Shown one piece after another: positions 25,601 through 32,154 of a DNA stretch of 39,229 bases. The number at the start of each line of letters is the position of its first letter. Within the stretch, counting starts at the first letter, position 1. The notes beneath the pieces were generated by a model. It had not been told where the DNA came from. It did not search any database and worked only from the letters and a program-made list of their open reading frames with translations. A program made the position numbers and the translations under genes. This DNA comes from Bacteroidales bacterium (GTDB taxonomy: Bacteria > Bacteroidota > Bacteroidia > Bacteroidales > Muribaculaceae): the NCBI GenBank assembly GCA_014800735.1, contig JAAVFP010000056.1, positions 1-39,229 of the forward strand, written 5' to 3'.

Positions 25601-26497
25601 GTCGAGCGGCTTGTTCACATCCAGCCATTCGTTTCGGGGCTGAATGAGCGGAAAGGGCATGAACAGCGGTGTATTGCGGGCGTAGAGCCAGTCAACCAGG
25701 CTGTCGTTACCCAAGCGACCCATCGGAAGGTAGACCACAGCCGCGGGGTCGAGGCTCCTGAGCATTTCCGCCCGCCTGGTGCCCGCAGCCGACAATGGAT
25801 ACACGTTGTAGCCCAGCGCTGTGATCCGTGAAATCAGGGTATCCACGTGTGCGCGGTTGCCTTCAACCGGAAAATTAACGCCTGAAATAAGAGCGACGCT
25901 ACGACCACCCTCGTTATAGATGTCCTCGCGCTTCAGATAATCGGTCAGTTCGCTTGCCGTGCCGAAATACTCCCCGCCCCGACGGTGATAGAACATGTCG
26001 GACGGTAGTTCGACAGGCTCTTCAAAGCTTTTGTCACCCACCAGACCGGGAGTTGCAAAGCTGCGCACGTAGCGCACCATGTTGCGGTAGTTGGCACCGC
26101 AGGCGTTTCGGAAATAAGTGTTGAGGGTGCGCACCTGAATGGAATCAACGTTGCGGTTCACCACCACGCTGAAATTGCGGAGGGTATTCGTGAAAATCGG
26201 CACACCGTGCCCGGCTGCGCGCTCAAGTGCAGCTGTTTGCGCTGAGTCCAGGTACAGTCCGCGGCCGTACATCAGCACTGCATCGTATTTTTCGAAATCA
26301 CCGGCCTGGTCCATGGCCCTGCAGTCAATTGAAATACGGGGATTGTCGTTGTTCAGCAGCAATTCTGCGGCTTGGGCAGGCAATGCGTTGACAACGAGTA
26401 TGCGGGTTGGCCGGAAGAAAGCCCTGTAGCAGCAGAATGCTGCGGCCAGAACGGCCGCAGCAATTAGCACGATTAGAATGGTACGCTGACGCGACAT
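22598..26497 (-). CDS. CobN/HmuS-like chelatase large subunit, membrane-anchored
   Basis: This 1299-residue member of the CobN/BchH/ChlH family is the large subunit type that binds a tetrapyrrole for metal insertion. In HmuS of Bacteroidetes the homologue is reported to remove iron from heme. The family hallmark HFGTHGNLEFTPGK is at 539-552, followed by VGEAIIAKRRSHAVIISHLTPPF near 580-602. Unlike soluble cobaltochelatase CobN, it has an N-terminal hydrophobic segment (about 6-24) and a C-terminal helix (about 1273-1293) ending in KKTRKK. These place the bulk in the periplasm, anchored at both ends. No CobS/CobT or ChlI/ChlD ATPase gene is present in the window. It starts 23 bp after the CbiK gene. 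Confidence 0.88.
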   Translation of the reverse strand: MSRQRTILIVLIAAAVLAAAFCCYRAFFRPTRILVVNALPAQAAELLLNNDNPRISIDCRAMDQAGDFEKYDAVLMYGRGLYLDSAQTAALERAAGHGVPIFTNTLRNFSVVVNRNVDSIQVRTLNTYFRNACGANYRNMVRYVRSFATPGLVGDKSFEEPVELPSDMFYHRRGGEYFGTASELTDYLKREDIYNEGGRSVALISGVNFPVEGNRAHVDTLISRITALGYNVYPLSAAGTRRAEMLRSLDPAAVVYLPMGRLGNDSLVDWLYARNTPLFMPFPLIQPRNEWLDVNKPLDGGTLNARIVVPEIDGAMAPLCISTQDTDERGLPRYNPVPERVDAFLEQFDRFMALRTTPNRNKRIAIAYFKSPGKDALLAFGMEVVPSLYNLLRQLEAEGYDLDGLPDSEDAFRKTVMEQGAVMGAYAPAAQQEFMDSSAHIWIDKDTYRQWAAEVLEQEQYAKVEERYGPAPGNQLARGDSLAIAGLRFGNVFLFPQPRPAIGDDEFKMVHGAEVVPPHSYLAPYLYMQKEFKADALLHFGTHGNLEFTPGKNAGLSQADWAEVLIGNRPHFYVYTTGNVGEAIIAKRRSHAVIISHLTPPFVESGMRRRYSSLTDDIHRAIASPAANTPALKKRIIAEGLHSDLGLDSTASGTYSAGELKQLDSFIEELMNEKITGAYYVMNRPYSEKDLTTTVMAICADKLAYARGRRDRDAGKISAEQLGDYTYIAHHYLDAARADISALLRQAKPDTIGLEPELADAVRYRELLLQSPAREFSTIIGALAGVPVHPGPGGDPVANPNVLPTGNNMFSINAEATPGVKAWTDGAALADQTLKNYYDKHGDYPHQVSYTFWAGEFISSQGATVAQALRMLGVEPVRDAQGRVMDLRLTPSAELGRPRVNVMVQVSGQLRDIAGSRLKLITDAVAMASGAAANDVYPNYVAESTVAQERQMVADGMAPDEARKLSVMRVFGPVNSGYSTGMLPYTENSGSWDDRGELVEGYLNNMCAMYGDDDNWGRPDANLLKAAVRGTDVIVQPRQSNTWGPISLDHVYEFTGALSLVAGTVGGKEPDAVMADYRNTYLPRLQDANQAVAVETRATVLNPEFIRQRMQGDAGTAQMFGEIFRNIFGWTVMRPSVLNDNIFDSLYDTYVADIHGLGINEYFDRVNPAAYQEMTAVMLESARKGYWQPTDVQLKSVAEAHARMTERNGAPCTEFVCGNRKLQQFTAAALDAESGRVYTEKMQAAVASAGSNQVLKEERMGYPASAEHNLPAATPIAIIGLAVILLVALILAIKKTRKK

Positions 26498-26520
26498 TTC
26501 TTTACTGTTTAAGCAGTTTC

Positions 26521-27396
26521 TTACAAATTATTTTTCAGAAATTCGGCTTTGCGCTCGCTGGGAGCCAGGGGCTTTTCGGTCAGGCCGCGGCGGATGTGGT
26601 CAAGGTAGAGCTCGCGGATTTCAGGAATCTGCCCGAGACCTTCGATTACGGTGCTCACCCGGTAGCCCATACCCTCGAGCTCGGAGCGCCAGTCGCCGTC
26701 AATATCGTTGCGGGCATGGTCGCCGGCAACGAACATGAAGGGTACCAGTCGTACCGACTTGGCTTTGGCGGCCTTCAGGCGCTCCACGGTGGTTTGGAGT
26801 GTGGGATAGCCCTCTACGGTGGCCACATGGAACTGCGGATGGCCTTCGGCGGTGAACATATAGTCAATCTGCGAGTAGATGGCATTGGCGGGGATGGCCG
26901 TGCCATGGCCCACAAGCACTACGGACTGGCGGGCGTCAAGGTCGCTGCCATAGCGCCCGGCAAGGATTTCGACCACGCGATGGCAGTCGTCGAGCGTGTA
27001 AAGCAGCGGCTCGCCAACACGGATATCATCAAAGAAAGGCACCATTGCTTCGGCTTCCTTGCGGAGTGCATCCATCTCGACACCGTCAATCACGTTGGAG
27101 CTCTGGATAAACACATCGGTATACCCCTCGGCAGCCAGACTCAGCAGTGCCTGGCGAGGCGTGGGCTTCTCGATGCCACGCGCAGCCAGACGCTTGATTA
27201 CCAGGCGCGAAGTGTAGGCCTCCACTACTTTCATTTCCGGGAAGGCAGCCACGGCAGCGGAATTGAGAGCGTCGATAGTAGTGGCACGGGTATCGTCGTA
27301 GGTTGTGCCGAAGTGCACCATCAGTAGTGCCTGCTTTTTGGCCGAGACTGTTACGGCCATAAATATGAGAGCGAGAATGAAGACTATCTGTTTCAT
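26521..27396 (-). CDS. cbiK: exported CbiK-type sirohydrochlorin cobaltochelatase
   Basis: The protein is 291 residues from the ATG at 27396. This start is chosen because it opens directly into a signal peptide (MKQIVFILALIFMAVTVSA), while the longer frame would bury it. The mature part matches CbiK: LLMVHFGTTYDDTR near the start, His164 in LVGHGTAIP, His227 in VAGDHARND, and acidic candidates Glu107 and Glu196. These correspond to the metal-binding His/Glu residues of Salmonella CbiK. CbiK inserts Co2+ (or Fe2+) into sirohydrochlorin or its oxidised form; a periplasmic form is known from Desulfovibrio. Here it lies between a lipoprotein gene and the CobN-like gene under a B12 riboswitch. Confidence 0.88.
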   Translation of the reverse strand: MKQIVFILALIFMAVTVSAKKQALLMVHFGTTYDDTRATTIDALNSAAVAAFPEMKVVEAYTSRLVIKRLAARGIEKPTPRQALLSLAAEGYTDVFIQSSNVIDGVEMDALRKEAEAMVPFFDDIRVGEPLLYTLDDCHRVVEILAGRYGSDLDARQSVVLVGHGTAIPANAIYSQIDYMFTAEGHPQFHVATVEGYPTLQTTVERLKAAKAKSVRLVPFMFVAGDHARNDIDGDWRSELEGMGYRVSTVIEGLGQIPEIRELYLDHIRRGLTEKPLAPSERKAEFLKNNL

Positions 27397-27472
27397 AATT
27401 TTGAAAAAAATCTCCCGGGCGACACACGCCGGCCGGGAGACAGGGCAGAAAATATAATTTATATGGTAATAC

Positions 27473-28792
27473 TTATTCCAGGTTCTTGACCACTCGGATT
27501 TGCTCGAAGTAGTAACCGGGAGCCATTTCGGCACCCTTGGTGGTGGTGGCGGTTTCGGAATCGTATATGTAGATTACGGGATTCGCGTTTTCAGCATCCA
27601 CGCCGATATAAGCCTTGCCGTCCACGAAGGCCATGCGCGAGGAGAAGCGGCCACTGCTGTAGGCCAGGTTCTTGCCGTCGAATTTGACGGGAGCGTAGGT
27701 GCGGTCGGCCACGTTGATGGTGATGTAGTAGTGGCTGAAATCGTCAATACCTGTTCCCAGCTCGTCGTTGCGCACATAGGCAATGGCCTCGTCGCCACCC
27801 ATGTAGAGAACCGAAATCAGCTTGCCACCGGCAGTGTAGCCGTCGTAGTCAGCGTCGAACTCGGTGGAATTGGCAGGGATTTTGAGCAGGTGGCTGTGCT
27901 CGCCGTCCTCTTCGTCGGTCACGCACGCCAGGTAGAGATTGTTGTTGCCGTCGATGAAGGTGATGGTCTGCAGAAGCTCGCCGTAGGCCGTGCCAACCAT
28001 TTCGCAGTCAAGGAAGCAGGCGTTGTTGCTCTCTACGGCCATGGTTTCGGGGTTGATGACGGCGGTCATCATCGGTGTCACACGCTTGCCGCGGCTGCCA
28101 CCGGTCTTCTGATAGTAGAAGTAGAACAGCTTGTTGTCCGAGGCGCGGTAGGTGAGGATGCCGGAAGTTGTGAAAATTTCAGCACCTTCCACCAGGGGAA
28201 TGTCGAGTGTACCCTCGGAGATAATGCTCATATCGTCGGAGTTGAGCTTGGTCCACACCACGTTCTCGCCGCCATTACCGGAAGCCATGATAACGAGAGT
28301 ATTGTCGTCGGTCCAGGCGTGGGTGTACTTGCGGGTTGCGTAGGTGTTGGTTTTGAACACGCGCTCGGCCACGGGCGTCACCTTGTTGTCCTGGATAATG
28401 TACTTGCTGAAGCGGTCGCCGGACACAGGCACCTGATAGTAGTAGGCACCCTTCAGGATGGTTTCAAGCGAGAGGATGGAGTTCACCTCGGTACCCTCGC
28501 CCTGGAAGGTGATTTCGGGCTGGTCGGCGTCCAGCGACTCAAGGCTGCGCACCAGGGTCTGCACGTCGCGGCCCATGCCGCCGTGGCGGTCCAGTGCCAC
28601 CCACAGGTCGAAGTGGTAGTCGGGTTTTACTTCGGGGGTAGGCTCCTCGGGGTCATCGGGAGTGTCGGGTGCGGGCTGCTCCGGCTTCTCGGGGTCGGGA
28701 GTCGGCTTGGGATCATCGTCGGAGCAGGCGGCAAGACCCACTGCCACAGTGAGCGCCATGAGGGCGCGGATGGCGAATCTGAACTTTTTCAT
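27473..28792 (-). CDS. DUF4374 lipoprotein, probable surface partner of the receptor
   Basis: This 439-residue lipoprotein has a signal peptide with lipobox LAAC at about 20-23. The residues after Cys23 are acidic (SDDD), resembling the Bacteroidetes export signal for surface lipoproteins. A Pro/Glu/Asp linker (about 27-56) leads to a repeated beta-rich domain of about 380 residues typical of DUF4374, possibly a propeller. DUF4374 proteins are encoded beside TonB-dependent receptors. Here the gene lies 13 bp after such a receptor, a layout like BtuB-BtuG, in which a propeller lipoprotein captures B12 for the receptor. The ligand here is unknown; a corrinoid, heme or other tetrapyrrole is inferred from the operon. 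Confidence 0.8.
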   Translation of the reverse strand: MKKFRFAIRALMALTVAVGLAACSDDDPKPTPDPEKPEQPAPDTPDDPEEPTPEVKPDYHFDLWVALDRHGGMGRDVQTLVRSLESLDADQPEITFQGEGTEVNSILSLETILKGAYYYQVPVSGDRFSKYIIQDNKVTPVAERVFKTNTYATRKYTHAWTDDNTLVIMASGNGGENVVWTKLNSDDMSIISEGTLDIPLVEGAEIFTTSGILTYRASDNKLFYFYYQKTGGSRGKRVTPMMTAVINPETMAVESNNACFLDCEMVGTAYGELLQTITFIDGNNNLYLACVTDEEDGEHSHLLKIPANSTEFDADYDGYTAGGKLISVLYMGGDEAIAYVRNDELGTGIDDFSHYYITINVADRTYAPVKFDGKNLAYSSGRFSSRMAFVDGKAYIGVDAENANPVIYIYDSETATTTKGAEMAPGYYFEQIRVVKNLE

Positions 28793-28805
28793 TTTAAGTC
28801 AATTC

Positions 28806-31157
28806 TTATCGTATAAAAATTCTGAATTTAGCATAGAAAGCTCGGCCGGGCTTCTGAAGCTTATAATTATCGTAAGCAAGACGGTTGAACGCATTGTTGC
28901 ATTCCAGCGACAGATTATAGCGCTCGTCGCACAGCGAGTAAGATACTGCGAAGTTGGTGATGCACTGCGTCGGGATTTTAGCTTTGCTCTCCAGCGAACC
29001 ATAGGCTTCCCAGTTCAGGAAATACCAGTGAATCCACTCGAATGAAGCCTCCAGGCGCAGGCGGTCGTCCAGGCGGGAAAGACGGCGGAAAGTGTAGGAT
29101 GCCTCGGCATTGCCGAACAGCCACGGGCGGTTGGGCACACGGTTCTTGTAGGTTGCCGAGGGGTTGCCGTCGGTCTTGAATTCCTTCAGGTCGCGGGCAT
29201 CGTTCCAGCTGCCGTTCACGCGCAGGTTGAGGGCGTCGCGCCAGGTGTAGGATAGATCGAAGTCCATGCCTTTGACCTCGATGGCAGGTTCGTTGACATA
29301 CTGCATCATGCCGTCGCGCTCGGATACGGTCACACGGATGTAGTTCTGCACGTGGCGGATGAAGCCGTTGAGCTCGTAGGCGAACAGATGCTCGGGCGAA
29401 GAGTAGACGGTGCCGAAGAAGCCAAGGTTCCAGTTGTTGCTCTGCTCGGGAGCCAGGGCCAGGTTGGGATAGACGGTGGTTCCGTTGCCCAGTAGTTCGC
29501 GCGACAGCGGCAGGCGCACGCTGTGCTCGTAGCTGGCCTTGACGGCCAAGGCGCTGCGTAGGGTGAAGCGGGTGCCCACGCCGGCGCCCCAGTAGCTCTG
29601 GGTGTTGTTCGGCTCAATATCGTTGGCACCACTTATGGTGGCGTCGTCGGTCTGTTCGATGCGGGTGGAGTTGATGTAGTCCTTTACGAAGAACATATTC
29701 TGCCAACGGTCGTCGAAGAACACGTTGGTATAGGTGAGCGACAGGATGTGCTTGGTCACAACGTCGTTGGAGGGTTCGAAGCTCGTGTCCACCTCGTCGG
29801 ACCGACGGTTGCCGCGGCGGTTGAGCATGTAGTTCACGCTCAGTGTGTGGCGGGGCAGAAATTCGTAGTCGGCACCGGCACTAAGCACTGTGAGGGGACG
29901 CTTGTAGTTGCGGATGGTGCGGGCGCGGTTGTTCATTTCGTTGCCGGTGGCCGGACGCCAGCTGCCGTCCCAGGAATATTTGCGGAAAGCGGTGTCGACG
30001 GTCTGGCTGAAATCATCGGTGTGCGACAGGTTGAACCGTGTGCCCACAGGGCCCCACTGCTTGGTGTAGCGCGCGGCGATATTCCAGGCGTGGGCTTTGC
30101 GCTCGGCCATGCCGTAGACTTTGTTCTGCATCGCACCGGTCTGGATGTCCTTGCGGATGTCGGTGTAGGAACCGCTCACAAAGAAGGCATCGGCCCAGCG
30201 AACGTCGTTCACTCCGGCTTCCAGCTGCACCAGGGCCGAGGTGTAGTCGTCGTGGAAACGCTTGAGGTCGGTAAGAACGAATTTATCCTCTTCGTCGCTC
30301 CATATTTCTACGTCGCGCATGGTATAGTCGTTCTTGGACGTAGTGTAACCGGCCGACAGACGCACGGCAACGGGCGTTCGCGGCACCATCAGCTGGCTGT
30401 TGAGGTCGGCGCTGTGGGTGTGGAAAGAGCCGAAGCCGTAGGAGGCATCCACAAAGTTCTCGCGTTTGCGCTTGGTGATGATATTCACTGCCCCACCCAG
30501 AGCGTCGCTGCTCAGGGAGCTGGGCACTACGCCTTTGTAGAGCTCCACGCGCTCCACCATGTTCACGGGGATATTGTCGAGGTTCACCTGGCTGCCCTTG
30601 GAGTCAAGGGGGACACCGTCAATAAAATAGCGGATTGAGTTGCCGCTCAGGCCGTTGATACTGAGGTCGAGGTCGGAGCCTGCCCCACCCTCGCGGCGCA
30701 CTTTCACGCCGGCGGTCCGGTCCACGATGTCGTTGAGGCTCGTCAGGCGGTTCACATCGGCGCGTATTTCCACGGCGTTGAGCGACAGCGCTCCTTCGGC
30801 CACACGGCGTGCCTGCGACTTACCCAGCACGCTCACATCAGCGAGAGCCACGGCATCCTCGGCAAGGCCGAAATCGCACACGGTGTCCGAAGTCAGCACC
30901 AGGCGGCGCGAGGCCGTCGTGTAGCCCGAGGCGGATGCTTCAAGAGTCACGTCGCCTGATAATTTGAGTGAATAGCGGCCGTCGGCATCCACCTGCACTG
31001 CCGCGCCGGAGGGCGTTGTGCGTACTATTGCCCACGTCAGAGGGTCGCCCGAACGGTCGGTGACGCGGCCCGAGACCGTAAATGCAGCAATGGCCTGCGG
31101 GATGGCCGCAAGCATCACAATGGTTGTCAGAACGGTGAGCAGTTTCCTCTGTTTCAT
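28806..31157 (-). CDS. TonB-dependent outer membrane receptor (B12-riboswitch controlled)
   Basis: The protein is 783 residues from the ATG at 31157; an upstream in-frame TTG was rejected. A signal peptide (about 1-24) is followed by a carboxypeptidase-regulatory-like beta domain (about 25-105), a plug domain (about 115-225, with FIDGVPLDSKG, VERVELYKGVVPSSLSSDALGGAVNI) and a 22-strand-type barrel ending in AKFRIFIR. The protein imports a ligand across the outer membrane using TonB energy. The riboswitch upstream and the chelatase genes downstream point to a corrinoid or other tetrapyrrole, possibly heme as for HmuR. No substrate-specific residue can be named. The leader between riboswitch and start is about 160 nt. 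Confidence 0.9.
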   Translation of the reverse strand: MKQRKLLTVLTTIVMLAAIPQAIAAFTVSGRVTDRSGDPLTWAIVRTTPSGAAVQVDADGRYSLKLSGDVTLEASASGYTTASRRLVLTSDTVCDFGLAEDAVALADVSVLGKSQARRVAEGALSLNAVEIRADVNRLTSLNDIVDRTAGVKVRREGGAGSDLDLSINGLSGNSIRYFIDGVPLDSKGSQVNLDNIPVNMVERVELYKGVVPSSLSSDALGGAVNIITKRKRENFVDASYGFGSFHTHSADLNSQLMVPRTPVAVRLSAGYTTSKNDYTMRDVEIWSDEEDKFVLTDLKRFHDDYTSALVQLEAGVNDVRWADAFFVSGSYTDIRKDIQTGAMQNKVYGMAERKAHAWNIAARYTKQWGPVGTRFNLSHTDDFSQTVDTAFRKYSWDGSWRPATGNEMNNRARTIRNYKRPLTVLSAGADYEFLPRHTLSVNYMLNRRGNRRSDEVDTSFEPSNDVVTKHILSLTYTNVFFDDRWQNMFFVKDYINSTRIEQTDDATISGANDIEPNNTQSYWGAGVGTRFTLRSALAVKASYEHSVRLPLSRELLGNGTTVYPNLALAPEQSNNWNLGFFGTVYSSPEHLFAYELNGFIRHVQNYIRVTVSERDGMMQYVNEPAIEVKGMDFDLSYTWRDALNLRVNGSWNDARDLKEFKTDGNPSATYKNRVPNRPWLFGNAEASYTFRRLSRLDDRLRLEASFEWIHWYFLNWEAYGSLESKAKIPTQCITNFAVSYSLCDERYNLSLECNNAFNRLAYDNYKLQKPGRAFYAKFRIFIR

Positions 31158-31315
31158 TTCGTGGGTTGGCACTGCCGGGAGTTTCAATCACTCATGCGCA
31201 CAACCATCTTAAAAGAATGTGTCCGACCGCAGGCACGGTCCCTGACATTCCACCACAGAGGGAGGGTGTTGGGCGTTTTGCAATTTTATGTCCCGAAAAT
31301 TTCAAAACAATATGT

Positions 31316-31480
31316 TCAGTCTGGCAGGTCTTCTGACTCATCCTCTTGTCCGGCGGCCTTCCCATCGCACCTGTGGGCGACAGTGGCGTGATTGCCGAGG
31401 CAAGTTGGGCAGGATTTACAGCAGCGGGTCTGTTCAGGACTTTCACCTGATTCCCTTTTCACCGCGAATGCTCGCGGCAC
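31316..31480 (-). ncRNA. cobalamin riboswitch
   Basis: Read on the minus strand, the conserved blocks are in order. They are GGGAATCAGGTGAAAGTCC (31455-31437), then CTGCTGTAAATCC, then CCACTG, GGGAAGGC (31363-31356), and the B12 box AGTCAGAAGACCTGCC (31338-31323). It sits 160 nt before the TonB receptor. In this class, adenosylcobalamin binding lowers expression of the downstream genes. Boundaries are approximate. No hairpin with a T run was found between the aptamer and the start codon, so control is more likely translational than by termination. Confidence 0.95.
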
Positions 31481-31490
31481 CAAACTGCGG

Positions 31491-31521
31491 CAAAGTTACG
31501 AACTTTATGACAACTGACAAA
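31491..31521 (-). promoter_or_regulatory. promoter of the B12-riboswitch operon
   Basis: Minus strand: TTTG (31521-31518), 19 bp, TAACTTTG (31498-31491), an exact fit to the Bacteroides consensus. Transcription would start near 31484, immediately before the riboswitch. Confidence 0.88.
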
Positions 31522-31553
31522 TTTTCCAGGTGATTTTTTTGCATTTTTTTGCG

Positions 31554-31561
31554 TAACTTTG
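31554..31561 (+). promoter_or_regulatory. -7 box of probable mmcQ/yjbR-gene promoter
   Basis: TAACTTTG lies 27 bp before the ATG at 31589. The upstream region is T-rich without TTTG at the correct distance. It is divergent from the riboswitch promoter. Confidence 0.55.
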
Positions 31562-31588
31562 CCGAACGAACGCCCAAGATTGAAGCTT

Positions 31589-31954
31589 ATGGACCTTTCC
31601 GATATCCGCAACTACTGCCTGTCGCTCCCCCACGCCACGGAGGATACTCCCTTTGGCGAGGACATCCTGATTTACCGCGTGTGCAACAAGATTTTTGCGT
31701 GCATCGACATCAACAATCCTGATATGTTCGTGGCGAAGTGTGACCCCGATTATGCAATCGAGCTGCGCGACGCACACCCCGAAATCGAAGGTGCATATCA
31801 CTGGAATAAAAAATACTGGAACCAGGTGGGCAATCTGGCCAATCAGCGCAGTGAATTCGTAAAGTCGCTCATAAGGCACAGTTACGCGCAGGTTGTCAAG
31901 AAATTGACCAAGGCTCAAAAGAACGAATTTCCCGAAATTCTTGAAATTTGCTGA
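31589..31954 (+). CDS. MmcQ/YjbR family protein
   Basis: This 121-residue protein has the CyaY-like fold family signature: a short N-terminal helix (DLSDIRNYCLSLPHATEDTPFGEDILIYRV), KIFACIDI, and a C-terminal DNA-contact-like helix (LIRHSYAQVVKKLTKAQK). MmcQ/YjbR proteins are annotated as DNA-binding, but their cellular role is not known. The in-frame TTG at 31559 overlaps the promoter -7 box, so the ATG at 31589 is chosen. The gene stands alone, and no terminator hairpin was seen before the metX promoter 8 bp later. Confidence 0.85.
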   Translation: MDLSDIRNYCLSLPHATEDTPFGEDILIYRVCNKIFACIDINNPDMFVAKCDPDYAIELRDAHPEIEGAYHWNKKYWNQVGNLANQRSEFVKSLIRHSYAQVVKKLTKAQKNEFPEILEIC

Positions 31955-31961
31955 CACAACA

Positions 31962-31993
31962 TTTGCATATTTCAAATTATAATCATACTTTTG
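31962..31993 (+). promoter_or_regulatory. promoter of the metX-hom leader
   Basis: TTTG (31962-31965), 20 bp, TACTTTTG (31986-31993) is an exact consensus match. The predicted transcription start near 32000 leaves a 155-nt leader before metX. Confidence 0.85.
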
Positions 31994-32020
31994 CACCCAT
32001 AATTCAGAAAAACGACAATA

Positions 32021-32086
32021 ATGACTAACTGTTTCACCTCCGCTATGATGGCCATGATGATGCGCGGCACCGACTGCCGGGTGTGA
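32021..32086 (+). CDS. methionine-rich leader peptide of metX operon (21 codons)
   Basis: This short open frame begins with ATG at 32021, about 21 nt after the predicted transcription start and in an A-rich context (AGAAAAACGACAATA) typical of Bacteroidetes starts. It ends with TGA at 32084-32086. Met codons occur at codons 9, 10, 12, 13 and 14 (32045-32062, Met-Met-Ala-Met-Met-Met), with Cys at codons 4 and 19. Five internal Met in 20 codons is far above expectation. The run lies just before the first arm of a set of alternative RNA hairpins. By analogy with trp, his and leu leaders, it should sense charged tRNA-Met. The peptide itself probably has no other function. Confidence 0.8.
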   Translation: MTNCFTSAMMAMMMRGTDCRV

Positions 32087-32151
32087 TTGGGGCGTGAAAT
32101 AGTTTATGCACTTACATCCGGCTGACAGCTTTGCTGAGGCCGGATTTTTTT
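32065..32151 (+). promoter_or_regulatory. transcription attenuator of metX-hom: alternative hairpins and terminator
   Basis: Four segments can pair in the classical way. Segment 1 CGGCA (32065-32069) pairs with TGCCG (32075-32079). Segment 2 GCCGGGTG (32076-32083) pairs over 8 bp, with one G-U, to segment 3 CATCCGGC (32115-32122). Segment 3 ATCCGGC also pairs with segment 4 GCCGGAT (32139-32145), extended by CAGC/GCTG inside, followed by seven T residues (32145-32151). A ribosome stalled on the Met codons would cover segment 1, free segment 2 and block the terminator. Free translation would allow termination. The T run ends 3 nt before the metX ATG. Confidence 0.8.
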
Positions 32152-32154
32152 ATT

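Noticed and set aside
31158-31315. Intrinsic terminator as expression platform of the B12 riboswitch
   Set aside because: A GTTTTG/CAAAAC hairpin and a GACCG/CGGTC hairpin exist, but neither is followed directly by a T run.
32000-32154. SAM riboswitch upstream of metX
   Set aside because: SAM riboswitches are common before methionine genes, but I could not find the conserved core of any SAM class here. The Met-codon ORF and alternative stems explain the region better.
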